DNA from: an uncultured Bacteroidales bacterium
GTDB lineage: Bacteria > Bacteroidota > Bacteroidia > Bacteroidales > P3
Length of the DNA stretch: 64,000 nt
NCBI GenBank assembly: GCA_910586395.1
Contig: CAJUFX010000011.1
Span: forward strand, 1-64,000
Reading direction: 5' to 3'
Shown here: positions 1 to 8,058 of the stretch, piece by piece
Position numbering within the stretch: the first letter of the stretch is position 1
Layout: the number at the start of each line of letters is the position of its first letter
Program-made: the position numbers and the translations under genes
Notes under the pieces: model-generated
The model's database searches: none
Seen by the model: only the letters and a program-made list of their open reading frames with translations
What the model was told of the DNA's origin: nothing

Positions 1-16
1 GCAACGGTTGCCCCGC

Positions 17-47
17 AAAAATAGTGTCGTGCCACGACACTATTTTT
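17..47. terminator. Perfect 15-bp inverted repeat, probable bidirectional terminator
   Basis: A 15-base arm (17-31) is followed by its exact reverse complement (33-47) around a single central base. The outer part is an A-tract on the left and a T-tract on the right, which suits rho-independent termination in both directions. The GTGTCGTG core could also be a dimeric protein-binding site. The gene it would terminate lies left of the window. Confidence 0.6.
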
Positions 48-93
48 TTGATAAGGAAATAACGCTACATTGATTTTTGCAAAAAAAGTTTAA

Positions 94-545
94 ATTCATA
101 TACTTATAGAAATATTCAATATCGTGCACTGACGGCGACACCGCAAAAGACGACCACCGTCGAAAAACTCAGAACACATTGGAAAAAAATCGGATGGAAC
201 GCACCAGGTTACCATTATATCGTTCTGCCGAACGGCAGGATCGAACAACTCTGCGAGGAGGACAGAATCGCCAACGGCGTAAAAGGCTACAACAAAACAA
301 CGCTGCACGTGGCTTACGCCGGCGGACTGGACCACAACGGACAACCCATAGACAACCGCACCGAACAGCAGAAAGCCGCCCTCTATTTCTTAGTGGAACG
401 GCTCAAAAGCAAATACCCGAACGCAAGCATCAGAGGACACCGCGACTTCTCCCCCGACCTCAACGGGGACGGCGTGATTTCGGAACACGAATTCATCAAA
501 CAATGCCCCTGCTTCGACGCCGCCAAAGAATACGCCGGGATTTAA
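94..545 (+). pseudogene. N-acetylmuramoyl-L-alanine amidase (amidase_2 type), frameshifted 5' end
   Basis: The frame ending at 545 encodes most of a small zinc amidase of the kind common in Bacteroidales and their prophages. Visible landmarks are the segment APGYHYIV, LPNGRIE, the GHRDFSPDLNGDG block and a CPCFDA tail. The usual N-terminal IVHCTATP zinc-ligand segment is split: IVH is read in the frame 94-129 and TATP in the frame of the body, consistent with loss of one base near position 129-132. Neither frame has an ATG upstream (the body frame is open from 63 without a start). An internal GTG at 309 would give only 78 residues lacking the first ligand. This is therefore called a pseudogene. 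A sequencing error could explain the frameshift but not the missing start codon. Confidence 0.65.
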
Positions 546-605
546 GCGGAGGCAAGGATTTACGCGGATTCGGAATTTAGTCGGAGGCGGGCAAACGGAA
601 TAGGC

Positions 606-1040
606 CTACGCCCGATCGGAACGGCTGAACAGCAACCGTTTCTTGGCGGCGAAATTCCATAACGTGACGATGGCCACGGTCAGGAGTTTCGCCACCATAT
701 AGTAAATGCCCCAACATCCGGAAAAAAGCCGCATCAGAACATAGGTCAGCGCGGTACCGCTCAAACCGATTAAAAAAAACAGTCCGAATTCCACATAAGG
801 GTTGACGAACCGGCGGCGGTCGAAAATCCAAACGACGCTCAGAACATACGTGATGATCAATCCGACGAAATTGCCGGCCGCCGCCGCAACGGCTTCCGGA
901 ACACCGGCCCATTCGCGCAAGACGACCATCAGGCCGAAATCGACGCAAAACGCCAGTCCGCCCGAAATCACGTAACGCAACAGCTGTCCCAACAACGCGC
1001 CGTCGCGGCGTTTCAACAGATCCGCGACTTTATTCCACAT
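606..1040 (-). CDS. GtrA family membrane protein
   Basis: This 144-residue protein has four hydrophobic segments, beginning around LLRYVISGGLAFCVDFGLMV, and matches the size and pattern of the GtrA family. Members are thought to move polyprenyl-phosphate-linked sugars across the inner membrane. The basic C-terminus (AAKKRLLFSRSDRA) and the conserved F-V-x-x-Y pattern before a W-I-F loop are typical. The start overlaps the end of the upstream GT39 gene by 11 bases, so translation is probably coupled. With the GT2 and GT39 genes it completes a make-flip-transfer set. Family assignment is firm; the sugar is unknown. Confidence 0.88.
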   Translation of the reverse strand: MWNKVADLLKRRDGALLGQLLRYVISGGLAFCVDFGLMVVLREWAGVPEAVAAAAGNFVGLIITYVLSVVWIFDRRRFVNPYVEFGLFFLIGLSGTALTYVLMRLFSGCWGIYYMVAKLLTVAIVTLWNFAAKKRLLFSRSDRA

Positions 1041-2613
1041 CCGGCGCCATCAATTTTTGTCGCGCCGCCGCGCGCTCGAAACGTAACAGGTAGGTTTCGG
1101 GCGAGGGCGACGCATAGACGACCGGGAACCATTCCGGATAAGCGCGGACGGCCGGATAGAGATAGCGCACGGTGGAGCCGTAACCCAACTGCTCCAACAC
1201 CACGTAATCCACCTTTTTATCGATCAAATCGCGCACCACCGCGGCCGGATCCAAATCGTAAGCATAATTGACGGCCACGATGTCCGGCGCAAAATGCACG
1301 AAAAACTCCGGCTTCCGGCAACAGACCACCGTCCCTTTCTCCACACTGTTCTGCACCATCTGCGCCAAATGAAAATAATGCGCGTAAGCCGCCGGATACG
1401 GCTGTTTGACAACCGCATGCCGTTCCTGAACAGGCTTGATCATCGGCAAGACCAACAAAAGCGGAAGCAAACCCGCCAGACTGTCGGACTTGAAATCGGC
1501 GCGCCACCGTCTTTGCCGGATCAGACGGATGCCCGCCCATACGCCTACAAAAAAGAAAACGAACAGATACGGAATCAGAGGCGTGACATAACGCGTACCG
1601 TTGCCGCCGTGCCAAAGGGCGAACAGACCGATATTGGCCAGCAGGAACGCCGCCATCGCCCAACGCATACTGCCCAGCGACCACACGCCGTAAAATACGA
1701 CCGCCACGACGAGCAGCCCGAAAAACCAGGCGGAAAATCCCGTCGTCGCCCAATCGCCGAACGGGAACAACAGGCCTTTGAATCCCTGTACAACGGTATC
1801 GTTGACATTGACCAGCATTTTGTCCACCATCTCGCCGACCGTCGAAATCGAACCTTCCTCCGGACGCCACGGGTTGACCGTCATCACGGTGCCGAGATAA
1901 CGGCCTTCGATGCCGTAAGCCGCATTGCGCAACGACCACGGCAGAAGGCACAGCACGCAGCCGACCGCCGAAGAGACCGCCGCCGTCCATTCCTTGCGGA
2001 ACAGATAGAACACCACGACCGCAAATAGGACCGAAGCCCCGACCGTGCGGATATAATAGGCGCCGGCCGCAAACAGGATCGCCAGATAAAAAAACGGCGA
2101 CCGGTAGAAGGGCGTCCGCCCGGTACGGCTTTTCTTATCGTATATATATAGCATGAACAAGGCCGCGACCGTGGCGAACATATAAGCCATTTCCGACATC
2201 GCCATGCCCGCGAAATGCAACAGCGAGGGCGAAAACATCGTCAGGACGGCGATGGAAAACGCCAGACAGGTCTGCCCCGTCAACCGGCGGGTCATGACGA
2301 AAAGCCCCAGAACCGACAAAAGCAGAAACAGACCGTTGAGGATCTTGAACGCCATGAGCGAATCCAAACCCAAACGGATCAGTATCGACAAAACGGCCGG
2401 ATAACCGGGCGGAAAATGGCTGGCGGGCGTGCTGGTGCCGTCGGCCGAAACGTTCGAATATCCTTGTCCGTCGGCCAACGCGTGCGCCAGCCTGATATAA
2501 GCCACATTGTCGCCGTTCAGATCGAGTTTGGGATCGACCGTATAGGCGAAAAGTCCGATGCACAAAAGCGTCAGAAGCCCGATCAAACCATAAAAGACGG
2601 TCTGCTTTTTCAT
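1030..2613 (-). CDS. GT39-type (ArnT/PMT-like) membrane glycosyltransferase
   Basis: This 527-residue protein has about ten to twelve predicted membrane spans and a soluble C-terminal part. The first periplasmic loop holds an acidic LNGDNVAYIRLAHAL segment, followed by HFPPGYP, the arrangement of dolichyl-phosphate-mannose mannosyltransferase-like (PF13231) enzymes, which transfer a sugar from a polyprenyl phosphate carrier to a lipid, glycan or protein on the outer face of the membrane. It starts 3 bases after the GT2 gene and overlaps GtrA by 11 bases. The acceptor cannot be told from sequence; lipid A, O-antigen or protein glycosylation are all possible. Confidence 0.82.
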   Translation of the reverse strand: MKKQTVFYGLIGLLTLLCIGLFAYTVDPKLDLNGDNVAYIRLAHALADGQGYSNVSADGTSTPASHFPPGYPAVLSILIRLGLDSLMAFKILNGLFLLLSVLGLFVMTRRLTGQTCLAFSIAVLTMFSPSLLHFAGMAMSEMAYMFATVAALFMLYIYDKKSRTGRTPFYRSPFFYLAILFAAGAYYIRTVGASVLFAVVVFYLFRKEWTAAVSSAVGCVLCLLPWSLRNAAYGIEGRYLGTVMTVNPWRPEEGSISTVGEMVDKMLVNVNDTVVQGFKGLLFPFGDWATTGFSAWFFGLLVVAVVFYGVWSLGSMRWAMAAFLLANIGLFALWHGGNGTRYVTPLIPYLFVFFFVGVWAGIRLIRQRRWRADFKSDSLAGLLPLLLVLPMIKPVQERHAVVKQPYPAAYAHYFHLAQMVQNSVEKGTVVCCRKPEFFVHFAPDIVAVNYAYDLDPAAVVRDLIDKKVDYVVLEQLGYGSTVRYLYPAVRAYPEWFPVVYASPSPETYLLRFERAAARQKLMAPDVE

Positions 2614-2616
2614 AAC

Positions 2617-3369
2617 TCAACGCTTACGGGAATGATACAGTTTCGATTTCATAAGCCGCCATTTGCAAAGGCGATAGACGAGCGAGACTTTCAGAACACC
2701 AAGCCCATAGATACTCGAACGCCTGAAATTGATGGAGGACGCTTCCTCGAAATACTTGGTCGGACACGTGACCTCGCCGATTTCATAACCGGCATAGAAA
2801 ATCTGCGCCAGCATCTCGTTGTCGAAAATGAAATCGTCCGAATCGACGTTATAGTCGATCGAACGCAATACGTCCGCGGTAAAAGCGCGGTATCCCGTAT
2901 GGTATTCCGACAGTTTCTGCCGCAGCATCACATTCTCGAAAAACGTCAGCAGACGGTTGGCCACGTATTTGACGATCGGCATGCCGCCTTTGAGCGCGCC
3001 GCGGCCGAGGATGCGGGAGGCCAGACAGACGGGATAGACGCCGTTCGCCAACATGTAGGCCATGGAATGCACGAGCTTGGGCGTGTATTGGTAGTCGGGA
3101 TGCACCATGATGACGATGTCGGCCCCCAATTCCAAAGCCCGGTTGTAACAGGTCTTCTGATTGCCGCCGTAACCCTTGTTCCTGTCGTGTACGAGCACTT
3201 CCCGGATGCCGAGTTCACGGGCCTTGCCCACCGTATTGTCGCGCGAGCAGTCGTCGGTCAGGATCACCTCATCGACAATATCGAACGGGATTTCCGCATA
3301 GGTCTGCTCCAAGGTCTTTTCGGCATTGTAAGCCGGCATGACGACCACGACTTTTTTCCCTTGTATCAT
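2617..3369 (-). CDS. GT2 family glycosyltransferase (polyprenyl-phosphate sugar synthase-like)
   Basis: The chosen ATG at 3369 gives a 250-residue protein beginning MIQGKKVVVVMPAYNAEKT, the classical GT2 N-terminus; a longer frame from 3444 adds only an unlikely basic tail. The nucleotide-binding DDCSRDNT motif and the MVHPDYQY motif near residue 95 stand in the usual places. No C-terminal membrane spans are seen, so it resembles the soluble DPM1 type rather than GtrB. It most likely charges polyprenyl phosphate with a sugar, which GtrA would flip and the GT39 enzyme would transfer. Confidence 0.85.
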   Translation of the reverse strand: MIQGKKVVVVMPAYNAEKTLEQTYAEIPFDIVDEVILTDDCSRDNTVGKARELGIREVLVHDRNKGYGGNQKTCYNRALELGADIVIMVHPDYQYTPKLVHSMAYMLANGVYPVCLASRILGRGALKGGMPIVKYVANRLLTFFENVMLRQKLSEYHTGYRAFTADVLRSIDYNVDSDDFIFDNEMLAQIFYAGYEIGEVTCPTKYFEEASSINFRRSSIYGLGVLKVSLVYRLCKWRLMKSKLYHSRKR

Positions 3370-3454
3370 AATGGCAATAGTTTTATGAAAAACGTCCGGC
3401 GCGTGAACCGCCCCGTCGGAAACGAACCGGCGGGGACGCTTCACGGCTCACGGC

Positions 3455-4090
3455 TTACTTCCAATGGATGCGGTCGGCCTTGAACTTGTCTTTGGGTTGG
3501 TCATCGCCGGTGGGATAACCTACCGGAATGACGCAAAGCGGTACGTGTGTCGTGGGCAAAGACAAGGCCTGCCGTACGACCTCCACGCGTTCCCGGACGG
3601 GATAGACGCCCGTCCACACGGCGCCCAAGCCCATGGCTTCGGCCGCCAGCAATATGTTCTGCGTGGCCGCCGAACAATCCTGCACCCAATATTCGCGCCC
3701 CTCGCCGTCCAACATGTATTCCGCGTTGCCGCAGACGACAATGGCGGCCGACGCCTGCGTCAGCATCTTGGCGTACGGCAGGCCGGCTTCGAGTTCCCGT
3801 TTGGCTTCGGGCGTGGAAACGATATAAAACTCCCAGGGCTGCGAATTGCGCGCCGTCGGAGCGGCCATGCCGGCCTTGACCAAGGTCTCCAAATCGGCCT
3901 TGGACACTTCCTTGCCTTCTACAAAATGACGCACGCTCTTGCGTTGGGCGATATTGTCCAGCACGGTTTCGGCCGTGTTCCCGCCGGCCTTGCAGGCGTC
4001 CCCGCCGCAGCAGGCCGTCATACCGGCCGTCAATCCGAAAACGGCCATATACAGGCTTATCGCGCCTGTCTTCAAAAGATTTCTTTTCAT
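3455..4090 (-). CDS. Nitroreductase family lipoprotein
   Basis: The 211-residue product starts with a basic-hydrophobic signal and a lipobox (AGMTAC) predicting lipid attachment at a Cys near residue 27. The remainder is a compact FMN-dependent nitroreductase: the IAQRKSVRHF flavin-binding start, AAPTARNSQPWEFYIV, and a GLGAVWTGVYP segment. These enzymes reduce nitro compounds, quinones or related substrates with NAD(P)H. A lipoprotein-anchored form outside the cytoplasm is unusual because the cofactor donor would normally be absent there. It lies 85 bases upstream of the GT2 gene on the same strand and may share its transcript. Its -7 promoter box is at 4113-4120. Confidence 0.85.
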   Translation of the reverse strand: MKRNLLKTGAISLYMAVFGLTAGMTACCGGDACKAGGNTAETVLDNIAQRKSVRHFVEGKEVSKADLETLVKAGMAAPTARNSQPWEFYIVSTPEAKRELEAGLPYAKMLTQASAAIVVCGNAEYMLDGEGREYWVQDCSAATQNILLAAEAMGLGAVWTGVYPVRERVEVVRQALSLPTTHVPLCVIPVGYPTGDDQPKDKFKADRIHWK

Positions 4091-4112
4091 GACAATGTAT
4101 TTTGACAGACGA

Positions 4113-4120
4113 CAAAGGTA
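4113..4120 (-). promoter_or_regulatory. Bacteroidota -7 promoter box for the nitroreductase gene
   Basis: On the minus strand this reads TACCTTTG, an exact match to TAnnTTTG, about 25 bases upstream of the ATG. No clear -33 TTTG is visible. Confidence 0.45.
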
Positions 4121-4140
4121 CGGATTTAATTTGATTTCAC

Positions 4141-4148
4141 TATCTTTG
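4141..4148 (+). promoter_or_regulatory. Bacteroidota -7 promoter box for trpS-hflX
   Basis: TATCTTTG matches TAnnTTTG and lies 78 bases upstream of the trpS ATG, facing away from the nitroreductase promoter. No tryptophan-responsive leader or T-box is evident in the 5' leader. Confidence 0.5.
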
Positions 4149-4226
4149 TCTTTTATTGGGTCGCACCATAGACGGACGCACAGAATGATTCCGACACTGG
4201 CATACGGCCGTTAATCAATTTGATTT

Positions 4227-5213
4227 ATGCAAACTGTAGTAAGCGGGGTTCGCCCCACCGGCAAAATCCATTTAGGCAATTATTTCGGCGCCATGTGCAA
4301 TTTCGTGCGCATGCAGGACGAATACAGCTGCTATTTCTTCATAGCGGACTACCATGCCTTGACGACGCACCCGAATCCGGAACATCTGCGCGCCAACAAC
4401 TATCATATCCTGGCCCATTACCTCGCCGCCGGCCTCGACCCCGAGAAAGCGGCCGTCTATGCCCAAAGCGATTTGCCCGAAACGGCCGAACTCTATCTGT
4501 TCCTGAATATGAACGCCTACCTCGGCGAACTCTCGCGTTGCACGTCGTTCAAGGAAAAAGCGCGGCAGAATCCCGACAACGTGAACGCGGGGCTACTGAC
4601 CTACCCCACGCTCATGGCGGCCGACATCCTGATCCACCGGGCCGACTTCGTGCCTGTGGGCAAAGACCAGGAACAACATCTGGAGATGACGCGCACGTTC
4701 GCGCAACGGTTCAACCATGTCTATAAGACCGAACTCTTCAAAGAACCGCAGGCGTTCAATTTCGGCGAAACCTTGGTCAAGGTGCCCGGTTTGGACGGCA
4801 AAGGCAAGATGGGCAAGTCGGAAGGCGAAATGAACGCGATATACCTGACCGACCCCGACGAGGTCATCCGCAAGAAAGTGATGAAAGCCGTTACCGACAG
4901 CGGCCCGACCGAGCCCAATCAGGAAAAGCCGGACATCATCGCCAACCTGTTCCAGTTGCTCCGCATCCTCTCCACACCGGACACCTATGCCTTTTTCGAC
5001 GAGCAATACAACCAATGCCGGATCCGCTACGGCGACCTCAAGAAGCAACTGGCCGAAGACGCCATCCGCTTTGTATCGCCCATGCGCGAAAAAATAAACG
5101 CCCTATTGGCCGACGAGACGCAACTGCAAAAGACGCTGCGGTACGGCGCGGAAAAAGCCCGCGAAAGCGCCGCCAAAACCGTGGCTGAAGTGCGCCGCAT
5201 CATCGGATTTTAA
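4227..5213 (+). CDS. trpS: Tryptophan--tRNA ligase
   Basis: This 328-residue class I synthetase charges tRNA-Trp. The N-terminus VVSGVRPTGKIHLGNYFGA contains the HIGH-type motif HLGN at residues 15-18, and the KMSKS-type loop appears as KMGKS at 194-198. MAADIL and VGKDQEQHLE are the standard substrate-pocket segments. Length is normal for bacterial TrpS. The stop codon lies 6 bases before hflX, so the two form an operon. Confidence 0.97.
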   Translation: MQTVVSGVRPTGKIHLGNYFGAMCNFVRMQDEYSCYFFIADYHALTTHPNPEHLRANNYHILAHYLAAGLDPEKAAVYAQSDLPETAELYLFLNMNAYLGELSRCTSFKEKARQNPDNVNAGLLTYPTLMAADILIHRADFVPVGKDQEQHLEMTRTFAQRFNHVYKTELFKEPQAFNFGETLVKVPGLDGKGKMGKSEGEMNAIYLTDPDEVIRKKVMKAVTDSGPTEPNQEKPDIIANLFQLLRILSTPDTYAFFDEQYNQCRIRYGDLKKQLAEDAIRFVSPMREKINALLADETQLQKTLRYGAEKARESAAKTVAEVRRIIGF

Positions 5214-5219
5214 TTTTTT

Positions 5220-6413
5220 ATGATCAGTACCGCTAAAATACGCGAGCGCGCCGTGTTGGTCGGCTTGGCCACCAACGAGGTCAGCGTGGAGAAAGAACAG
5301 GAATACATAGACGAACTGGCGTTCTTGGCCGATACGGCCGAAGCGGAAGTCGTACGCACATTCATTCAGAAAACCGACTTCCCGCAAGGGAAATTCTATG
5401 TGGGTTCCGGAAAATTACAGGAAATCAAGACCTTTATCGAAGATAACGACATCGACACCGTCATTTTCGACGATGAACTGTCGCCGGCCCAATTGCGCAA
5501 TATCGAGGGCGAACTCAAACGCAAGGTGCTGGACCGCACGACGCTGATTTTAGACATCTTTGCGCGGCACGCCCGCACGGCCCACGCCCGCACGCAGGTG
5601 GAACTGGCGCAGTACCAGTATCTTCTGCCGCGGCTAACCGGGCTTTGGACCCACTTGAGCAAACAGCGCGGCGGCGTGGGCATGCGCGGCCCCGGTGAAA
5701 AGGAAATCGAGACCGACCGCCGCGTCATCCGCAACAAAATCAGCCTGCTTAAAGAGCGTCTGGCCGAAATCGACAAACAGAAAGCCACCCAACGTAAACA
5801 CCGCGAACAGCTCGTCCGCGTGGCCTTGGTCGGCTATACGAACGTGGGCAAATCGAGCCTGATGAACCTGCTGAGCAAATCGAATGTGCTGGCCGAAAAC
5901 AAACTGTTCGCCACCTTGGACACGACGGTACGCAAGGTCGTGATCCGGAACCTGCCGTTCCTGCTTTCCGATACCGTCGGTTTTATCCGCAAATTGCCGC
6001 ACCACCTCGTGGAATCGTTCAAATCCACGTTGGACGAGGTGCGGGAATCGGATATTTTGCTGCATGTCGTGGATATCTCGCATCCCGAATTCGAGGAACA
6101 GATGGAAGTGGTGTCGCAGACGCTGAGCGAACTCGGCACGGCCGAAAAACGGCACATCGTCGTGTTCAACAAAATAGACGCCTATACTTACGAAGAAAAG
6201 GAGCCGGACGACCTGAGCCCCGTCACGCCGCGCAACTACAGTCTGGACGACCTCAAAAAGACGTGGATGGGCAAGGCGCATACGCCCTGTTTCTTTGTCT
6301 CGGCGCATACGAAAGAGAACATCCCGGCCTTTCGGGAGTTTCTGTACGGGGAAATCAAACGCATCCACCAGACGCGCTATCCGTACGACAAATTCCTATA
6401 CGAAGAGTACTAA
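5220..6413 (+). CDS. hflX: GTPase HflX
   Basis: The 397-residue protein is a ribosome-associated GTPase that splits stalled or hibernating ribosomes. The N-terminal HflX domain contains the GKFYVGSGKLQEI segment and the glycine-rich KQRGGVGMRGPGEKEIETDRR linker near 149-168. The G domain shows G1 GYTNVGKS at 205-212, G3 DTVG at 251-254 and G4 NKID at 317-320. It is cotranscribed with trpS. A bidirectional terminator at 6553-6585 follows. Confidence 0.96.
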   Translation: MISTAKIRERAVLVGLATNEVSVEKEQEYIDELAFLADTAEAEVVRTFIQKTDFPQGKFYVGSGKLQEIKTFIEDNDIDTVIFDDELSPAQLRNIEGELKRKVLDRTTLILDIFARHARTAHARTQVELAQYQYLLPRLTGLWTHLSKQRGGVGMRGPGEKEIETDRRVIRNKISLLKERLAEIDKQKATQRKHREQLVRVALVGYTNVGKSSLMNLLSKSNVLAENKLFATLDTTVRKVVIRNLPFLLSDTVGFIRKLPHHLVESFKSTLDEVRESDILLHVVDISHPEFEEQMEVVSQTLSELGTAEKRHIVVFNKIDAYTYEEKEPDDLSPVTPRNYSLDDLKKTWMGKAHTPCFFVSAHTKENIPAFREFLYGEIKRIHQTRYPYDKFLYEEY

Positions 6414-6426
6414 CACGCACAATTGA

Positions 6427-6545
6427 GGTGTATCAGAATGACCAAGGTGCAAGGCATGGAGGGCGAGGGCGAAGGAGCGTACTGAAGTACGTGACTGAGC
6501 CCGAATCCCGATCATAACGCCGCAGATTGGTTATTATGATACGCC
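6427..6545. repeat. MITE-like or REP-like structured element with terminal inverted repeats
   Basis: A 19-base left end (6427-6445) matches the reverse complement of the right end (6527-6545) at 16 of 19 positions, and 18 of 19 if G-U pairs are allowed. Inside is a second hairpin, CGTACT/AGTACG at 6478-6491, set within GGGC/GCCC arms. There is no ORF. The left end recurs in a diverged form near 42354. It may be a non-autonomous mobile repeat or a structured RNA in the 3' region of hflX. Confidence 0.55.
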
Positions 6546-6552
6546 GTAAATA

Positions 6553-6585
6553 AAAAAAGGCGACCTGATAGAGGTCGCCTTTTTT
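6553..6585. terminator. Bidirectional rho-independent terminator between hflX and exbD
   Basis: A 14-base arm (6553-6566) with a leading A-tract pairs with 6572-6585, which ends in a T-tract, around a 5-base loop. It can stop transcription from hflX on the plus strand and from the ExbD operon on the minus strand. Confidence 0.85.
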
Positions 6586-6603
6586 CGTATCGCGCAAACG
6601 CGG

Positions 6604-7068
6604 TTAATAAACCTTGCCGCGGGCGGTCGAATAGTTTATCTTCAAAGCGTTGGCTTTTCTCAGTTCCTGCTTCACATCCGTCACCATGCCCATCTTGACC
6701 GTACGGTCAGCCTTAATGGACGTGGTCAACAACGGACGATCGACTTCGTCACGGGCCAAACGTTCAGCTTCGACAAATGCCATAATTTCATTGACATTGG
6801 CCAACTGATCGTTCAACTGGATACGCGGCTCGGTACCGTATTTATGCGCATCAATAGGAGGTCCTACATAAATGTAGCTCACCAACGACTTTTTCTCCAA
6901 TTTCTGCACCTCACTGGCAACCGGCGGTACAATACGAACGAAGAGGGTCGCTTCCCGCATGGTCGTAATAACCATAAAGAAGAACAACAACATGAAGATG
7001 ATGTCCGACATGGAGCCGGTATTGATTTCCGGCGTTTCCTTCTTACCGCCTTTATTAAATTTTCCCAT
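6604..7068 (-). CDS. ExbD/TolR family biopolymer transport protein (first)
   Basis: This 154-residue single-span protein has the ExbD pattern: a short polar N-terminus, NTGSMSDIIFMLLFFFMV with the conserved membrane Asp, then a periplasmic domain. It would act with ExbB in a proton channel that powers TonB-dependent outer-membrane transport. The C-terminal KVDYSTARGKVY-like ending (LKINYSTARGKVY) is common in the Bacteroidota ExbD pair. Its ATG overlaps the stop of the upstream ExbD gene as TAATG at 7066-7070. It is the last gene of the operon. Confidence 0.9.
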   Translation of the reverse strand: MGKFNKGGKKETPEINTGSMSDIIFMLLFFFMVITTMREATLFVRIVPPVASEVQKLEKKSLVSYIYVGPPIDAHKYGTEPRIQLNDQLANVNEIMAFVEAERLARDEVDRPLLTTSIKADRTVKMGMVTDVKQELRKANALKINYSTARGKVY

Positions 7069-7649
7069 TATCTTGCTCCTCCTACATTAACGGCCGTGGG
7101 TTCAGCCTCCGATATGCTGACCGGTATGGCTTCCTGAACAGCTTTCTGCTGATCCCCTTTCAAATCGTCAAACTTGGCGCCGAAATACTCCCGTGCCATT
7201 TCGTCCCGCAATTCGTGGAAAGCAGCCGTCAGCTCATTCTGAACCTTGATATACATTTCATACGAGGTTCCGCGGTCATTCTTCAGCGAAACAACGCCTT
7301 TGGAAACCGGTATCTGCCCCAACAGCGTCACTTCCTTCATCGTCTTTTCAGACATTTTGCTGTTGTTCCCCGGATTGGACATGAACTCTTTCGTCATATC
7401 CTTCAGCATCGAAATATCGACATTCTGATCCTGAACCCGCAACTCGTCCTTGAACGAGACCAACACTTTGAAAACATTGCGCTGGTGGATTTCAGGTTTG
7501 GGCGCATTGGGCGGAAGCATGGCCGGCAAACGGCGCGCGATACCCAAGTCCGTATCGATAGATGATGTCAACAGGAAGAACGTCAACAGCAAGAACGATA
7601 TATCCGACATGGAACCCCCATTTACGGTGGGGGCTTTCTTCTTTCCCAT
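7068..7649 (-). CDS. ExbD/TolR family biopolymer transport protein (second)
   Basis: This 193-residue ExbD paralogue starts MGKKKAPTVNGGSMSDISFLLLTFFLL, with the membrane Asp retained, followed by DTDLGIARRLP and a longer periplasmic domain than its partner. Paired ExbD genes behind one ExbB are usual in Bacteroidota and probably form a heteromeric plug. The gene is translationally coupled to the following exbD and begins 5 bases after the small membrane protein gene. Confidence 0.9.
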   Translation of the reverse strand: MGKKKAPTVNGGSMSDISFLLLTFFLLTSSIDTDLGIARRLPAMLPPNAPKPEIHQRNVFKVLVSFKDELRVQDQNVDISMLKDMTKEFMSNPGNNSKMSEKTMKEVTLLGQIPVSKGVVSLKNDRGTSYEMYIKVQNELTAAFHELRDEMAREYFGAKFDDLKGDQQKAVQEAIPVSISEAEPTAVNVGGAR

Positions 7650-7654
7650 AATGC

Positions 7655-7990
7655 TTACTTTTTAAAGATTTTGGCGATTTCAGTACCCACAAGGGTCACA
7701 GCCGTTCCAAAGAAAAGGATATAAAACATCAACATACCGCTCCCAATCAGTTTGGAAGCCGCCATGGAGGTATCCGTCTTTTCCAGGAAAGCCTCGCCTA
7801 CGTCGGTCGGCGACGAGCACAAGTACGAAATCGCATAAACGACGATCAACGCTATAAAAGCATACAAGGTCGTTTTGGATCTACGGATGTTGTCTATGAA
7901 CTGCGTGACGGCAAAGAAAAGCAGAGCCGCCAACGCCACGAAGAACAACGCGTAGGTCACGTACATGCCTATATTAACTAATGTATTCAT
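7655..7990 (-). CDS. Small membrane protein of the ExbBD operon
   Basis: This 111-residue protein has three hydrophobic segments (YVTYALFFVALAALLFFAV, TTLYAFIALIVVYAISYL and a C-terminal LMFYILFFGTAVTLVG) with short polar links. No named domain is recognised. Its fixed place between exbB and the exbD pair suggests an accessory subunit of the energising complex; that role is inferred from position only. Confidence 0.75.
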   Translation of the reverse strand: MNTLVNIGMYVTYALFFVALAALLFFAVTQFIDNIRRSKTTLYAFIALIVVYAISYLCSSPTDVGEAFLEKTDTSMAASKLIGSGMLMFYILFFGTAVTLVGTEIAKIFKK

Positions 7991-8058
7991 TTCAACGTGT
8001 TTTAAACTTTCTTATCCCAATCTGCCGCAGGGGTTTTCCCACCTGCTTCAGGGTTTTC

